NCBI GenBank assembly: GCA_012976225.1
Contig: JAAVVG010000003.1
Span: forward strand, 868,001 to 932,000
DNA length: 64,000 bases
DNA from: Golubevia sp. BC0850
Taxonomy: Eukaryota > Basidiomycota > Exobasidiomycetes > Golubeviales > Golubeviaceae
Reading direction: 5' to 3'
The notes beneath the pieces are model-generated. The model was given only the letters and a program-made list of their open reading frames with translations. It made no database searches and had not been told where the DNA came from. Position numbers and translations under genes: made by a program. Of the stretch, positions 62,601 through 64,000 are shown one piece after another; position 1 is the first letter of the stretch; the number at the start of each line of letters is the position of its first letter.

Positions 62601-62836
62601 CCTTGTCAAATGTTTCTTTGAGATCTAAAGATTTGGTCAGGTCAAATGGGGTACTCACTCTCTGCGTTTGGGAACCATCCTCCTTTCTCCACGTATTCCT
62701 TGTTCTGTCTGTCACTCTTCCCGAATGCGACAGTGGGCTGTTTGTGCCAGGAGATCTGACGTGCAGCCTGTAGCCAGAAATCATCTCTCGATTGAAGAGA
62801 TTGGTCGTGAATTGCTTTCTGAGGGTTGGAAGTCAT
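59445..62836 (-). CDS. Acyl-CoA synthetase, propionyl/acetyl-CoA synthetase (PrpE/ACSS3) type
   Basis: Ten exons (62836-62659, 62359-62270, 62183-62025, 61943-61872, 61786-61409, 61327-61204, 61125-61089, 60987-60885, 60790-60165, 59834-59445) give 718 residues. The enzyme activates a short-chain acid with ATP and CoA. Motifs are [24 protein letters not shown], the P-loop [42 protein letters not shown] and the catalytic Lys in [11 protein letters not shown]. Propionate-type enzymes share this pattern; the true substrate is open. Intron 4 is a GC-AG intron, exon 7 is 37 nt, and the last intron is 330 bp. The frame stays open upstream to 63130, adding 98 residues rich in Ser, Leu and Arg ([12 protein letters not shown]), so a longer, mitochondria-targeted form is plausible. 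The 3' end is duplicated in inverted orientation near 54.5 kb. Confidence 0.92.
61787..61871 (-). other. GC-AG intron
   Basis: Donor GCGAGT on the minus strand, acceptor CTCAG. It joins ACARIG to [10 protein letters not shown] in phase, as expected in this enzyme family. Confidence 0.82.
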
Positions 62837-63425
62837 GATTCTAGAGCTGGTTGAGATGTCTCGTTTCGAGATTGAAGTCAGAGGGAGTCCAAAGCGAGTG
62901 CACTTGGCTGATAGGTAGCGCGAATAAGAAGAAGAGAGGAGAATGTTGAGCGTTAAGAGTTGAGAAAGTTGAGCCGTTGAGGTTTCTTGGGGAGGTTTGG
63001 ATTGGAGAGAGTACAAGAAACAATCGTTTTTGTGGGGAATGCTTGAAGTGGTGGAGGGAATTAGTACCCGCCATCTCCTGAGCAGCAACAATTGAGGAGC
63101 AGAAGAATCTGAAATAATTTGAATCATCATTATAGCTACGATACAATTTTGTTAACTTCGTGCTGGGAATCGGAGAAAAGAAGGTAAGAGAAGGACAAGA
63201 GAGGCGAGGACAGAGAGGCGCTAGGTAGTTGGAAGCTTGATAAGACACGAAAGGTAGACGAGAGGGAAAAAGTAGAAGGTAGTAAGGGAAGGCGGTTAGC
63301 ACAGAAGAATGTTGGCGAGAAGATCGAGAAGTGGGACCGGAAGCATGAGAGTGGCCAGGGAAGGCTTGCTTGATGTCCATGCAGAAACCCTGACCAGTCC
63401 TTCCCCTAATTGAATATTTGAAGAT
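62837..63425. other. Spacer upstream of the synthetase
   Basis: About 590 bp between the synthetase start and the CBS-PB1 stop. The proximal 294 bp are open in frame with the synthetase and may encode its targeting peptide. The rest shows no gene. Confidence 0.5.
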
Positions 63426-64000
63426 TTAGTAACGAGCTGGTCCTCCTCCACCTCTGGTAGCGAGAACTCCAACCAAGACTGCGACCCCTAGGAAACCAAT
63501 AGCAGCGGGCAGAGCCAAGTCCTTCGGAATGACTCCCATAATCAAGTCATCTTCTTTCTTGGAAGAGGAAGATGAAGTAGACCTCTTGTTCTTCCTAGCT
63601 TCCGCCTTCATAGCTTCGTCTCCTCCAACCAAAGCCTCATCATCCTTCTCTTCTTCCTCCTTGACAGATTGAAGTTGAGCCTCTACAGCTTCCCTCTGTT
63701 TCTTCTTGCTTGAAGCAGCATTGTTAGCGGCGTTGTTGAGAGCGGTCTGAGCATTTGAGAGGTCCGTTTGATTCCTTGCTGAGACTTCCTCCCAAGTCTT
63801 TCCTCCTTGAAGTAAGACGACAACTCTATCTCTTCCTTGCTTGCGAGCTACCTTGACTGCGTCGTTCACGTCTCCATCAGCTGTGATCAACACCAAGTCG
63901 TCATCATCATCGGTGTAAGCTAGATTGAAGTCGTCGGGATCAGCAACAGCTGTGCTATGTCCATTGGTAGCTGGTTCACCTTCTTCTCCAGTTGGTTGAG
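63426..64000 (-). CDS. CBS-PB1 domain protein, C-terminal part
   Basis: The frame is open from the right edge to the stop at 63426, giving about 190 residues of the C-terminus. It contains the end of a PB1 domain (FNLAYTDDDDDLVLITADGD, followed by VNDAVKVARKQ). A Lys/Glu-rich coiled-coil linker (KKKQREAVEAQLQSVKEEEE) follows, then a C-terminal membrane segment (DLALPAAIGFLGVAVLVGVL) and a short Gly-rich tail. Fungal proteins with paired CBS domains, a PB1 domain and a tail anchor have this end. CBS pairs bind adenosine nucleotides and PB1 domains mediate pairing with other PB1 proteins. The CBS part would lie beyond the window, so the full assignment is an inference from the C-terminal layout. 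Confidence 0.75.
   Translation of the reverse strand, partial: QPTGEEGEPATNGHSTAVADPDDFNLAYTDDDDDLVLITADGDVNDAVKVARKQGRDRVVVLLQGGKTWEEVSARNQTDLSNAQTALNNAANNAASSKKKQREAVEAQLQSVKEEEEKDDEALVGGDEAMKAEARKNKRSTSSSSSKKEDDLIMGVIPKDLALPAAIGFLGVAVLVGVLATRGGGGPARY

Overview
The window is a piece of a nuclear genome from an intron-rich fungus. The genes are eukaryotic and broken by many short introns, mostly with GTGAGT-like donors. The content is typical of fungi: a Tea4/Bud14 polarity factor, chitin deacetylase, an alkali-cation P-type ATPase, MTC1, fungal sugar transporters and a zinc-cluster regulator. Very short exons, dense introns and the style of the proteins suggest a basidiomycete, perhaps Pucciniomycotina. 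That placement is an inference from general features, not from a marker gene. No transposon, retroelement, CRISPR array, rRNA or convincing tRNA gene was found.

Layout from left to right. 1-6.0 kb, minus strand: a Tea4/Bud14 SH3 protein cut by the left edge, a zinc-cluster-type transcription factor, and a small unknown protein. 6.6-9.5 kb, plus: a multi-pass membrane protein of unknown function. 9.7-14.9 kb, minus: the adenine DNA glycosylase MutY/MUTYH, then a stand-alone HyuB half of 5-oxoprolinase. 15-17.6 kb, plus: a fused pseudouridine-5'-phosphate glycosidase and PfkB kinase that shares a 103-bp intergenic promoter with the HyuB gene. 17.9-21.8 kb, minus: the mitochondrial Lon protease. 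23.2-27.3 kb, plus: a P-type alkali-cation ATPase. 28.0-29.3 kb, minus: a decayed F-box/LRR gene. 29.8-35.7 kb, minus: MCM3 and MTC1. 35.9-42.0 kb, plus: two unrelated MFS sugar transporters; the second has 14 exons. 43.2-46.8 kb, plus: the PP1 regulator SDS22 and a syntaxin-6/Tlg1-like SNARE. 47.3-47.9 kb, minus: a small secreted cysteine-containing protein. 49.2-52.3 kb, minus: the Sec1/Munc18 protein SLY1. 53.1-54.2 kb, plus: chitin deacetylase. 55.0-62.8 kb, minus: a VPS3/TGFBRAP1-like CORVET subunit and an acyl-CoA (propionyl/acetyl) synthetase. 63.4 kb to the right edge, minus: the C-terminal end of a CBS-PB1 protein.

The genes are mostly housekeeping. Membrane traffic is well represented (SLY1, the Qc-SNARE, the VPS3-like subunit, MTC1), as are cell-cycle and polarity functions (MCM3, SDS22, Tea4; Sds22 and Tea4 both act with PP1 phosphatase in other fungi). 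The strongest structural observation is a block of about 230-250 bp from the 3' end of the acyl-CoA synthetase gene and its spacer. It is repeated in inverted orientation on the far side of the VPS3-like gene, so an inverted repeat brackets that gene and looks like the scar of a local inversion. Other points of interest are three GC-AG introns, the HyuB gene without a HyuA partner, an altered Fe-S ligand spacing in MUTYH, and a zinc-cluster protein whose third cysteine is not visible.

Exon coordinates were worked out by hand from splice sites and reading-frame continuity. Most models close in phase across every junction. A few boundaries could be off by one base, and all start codons are choices.
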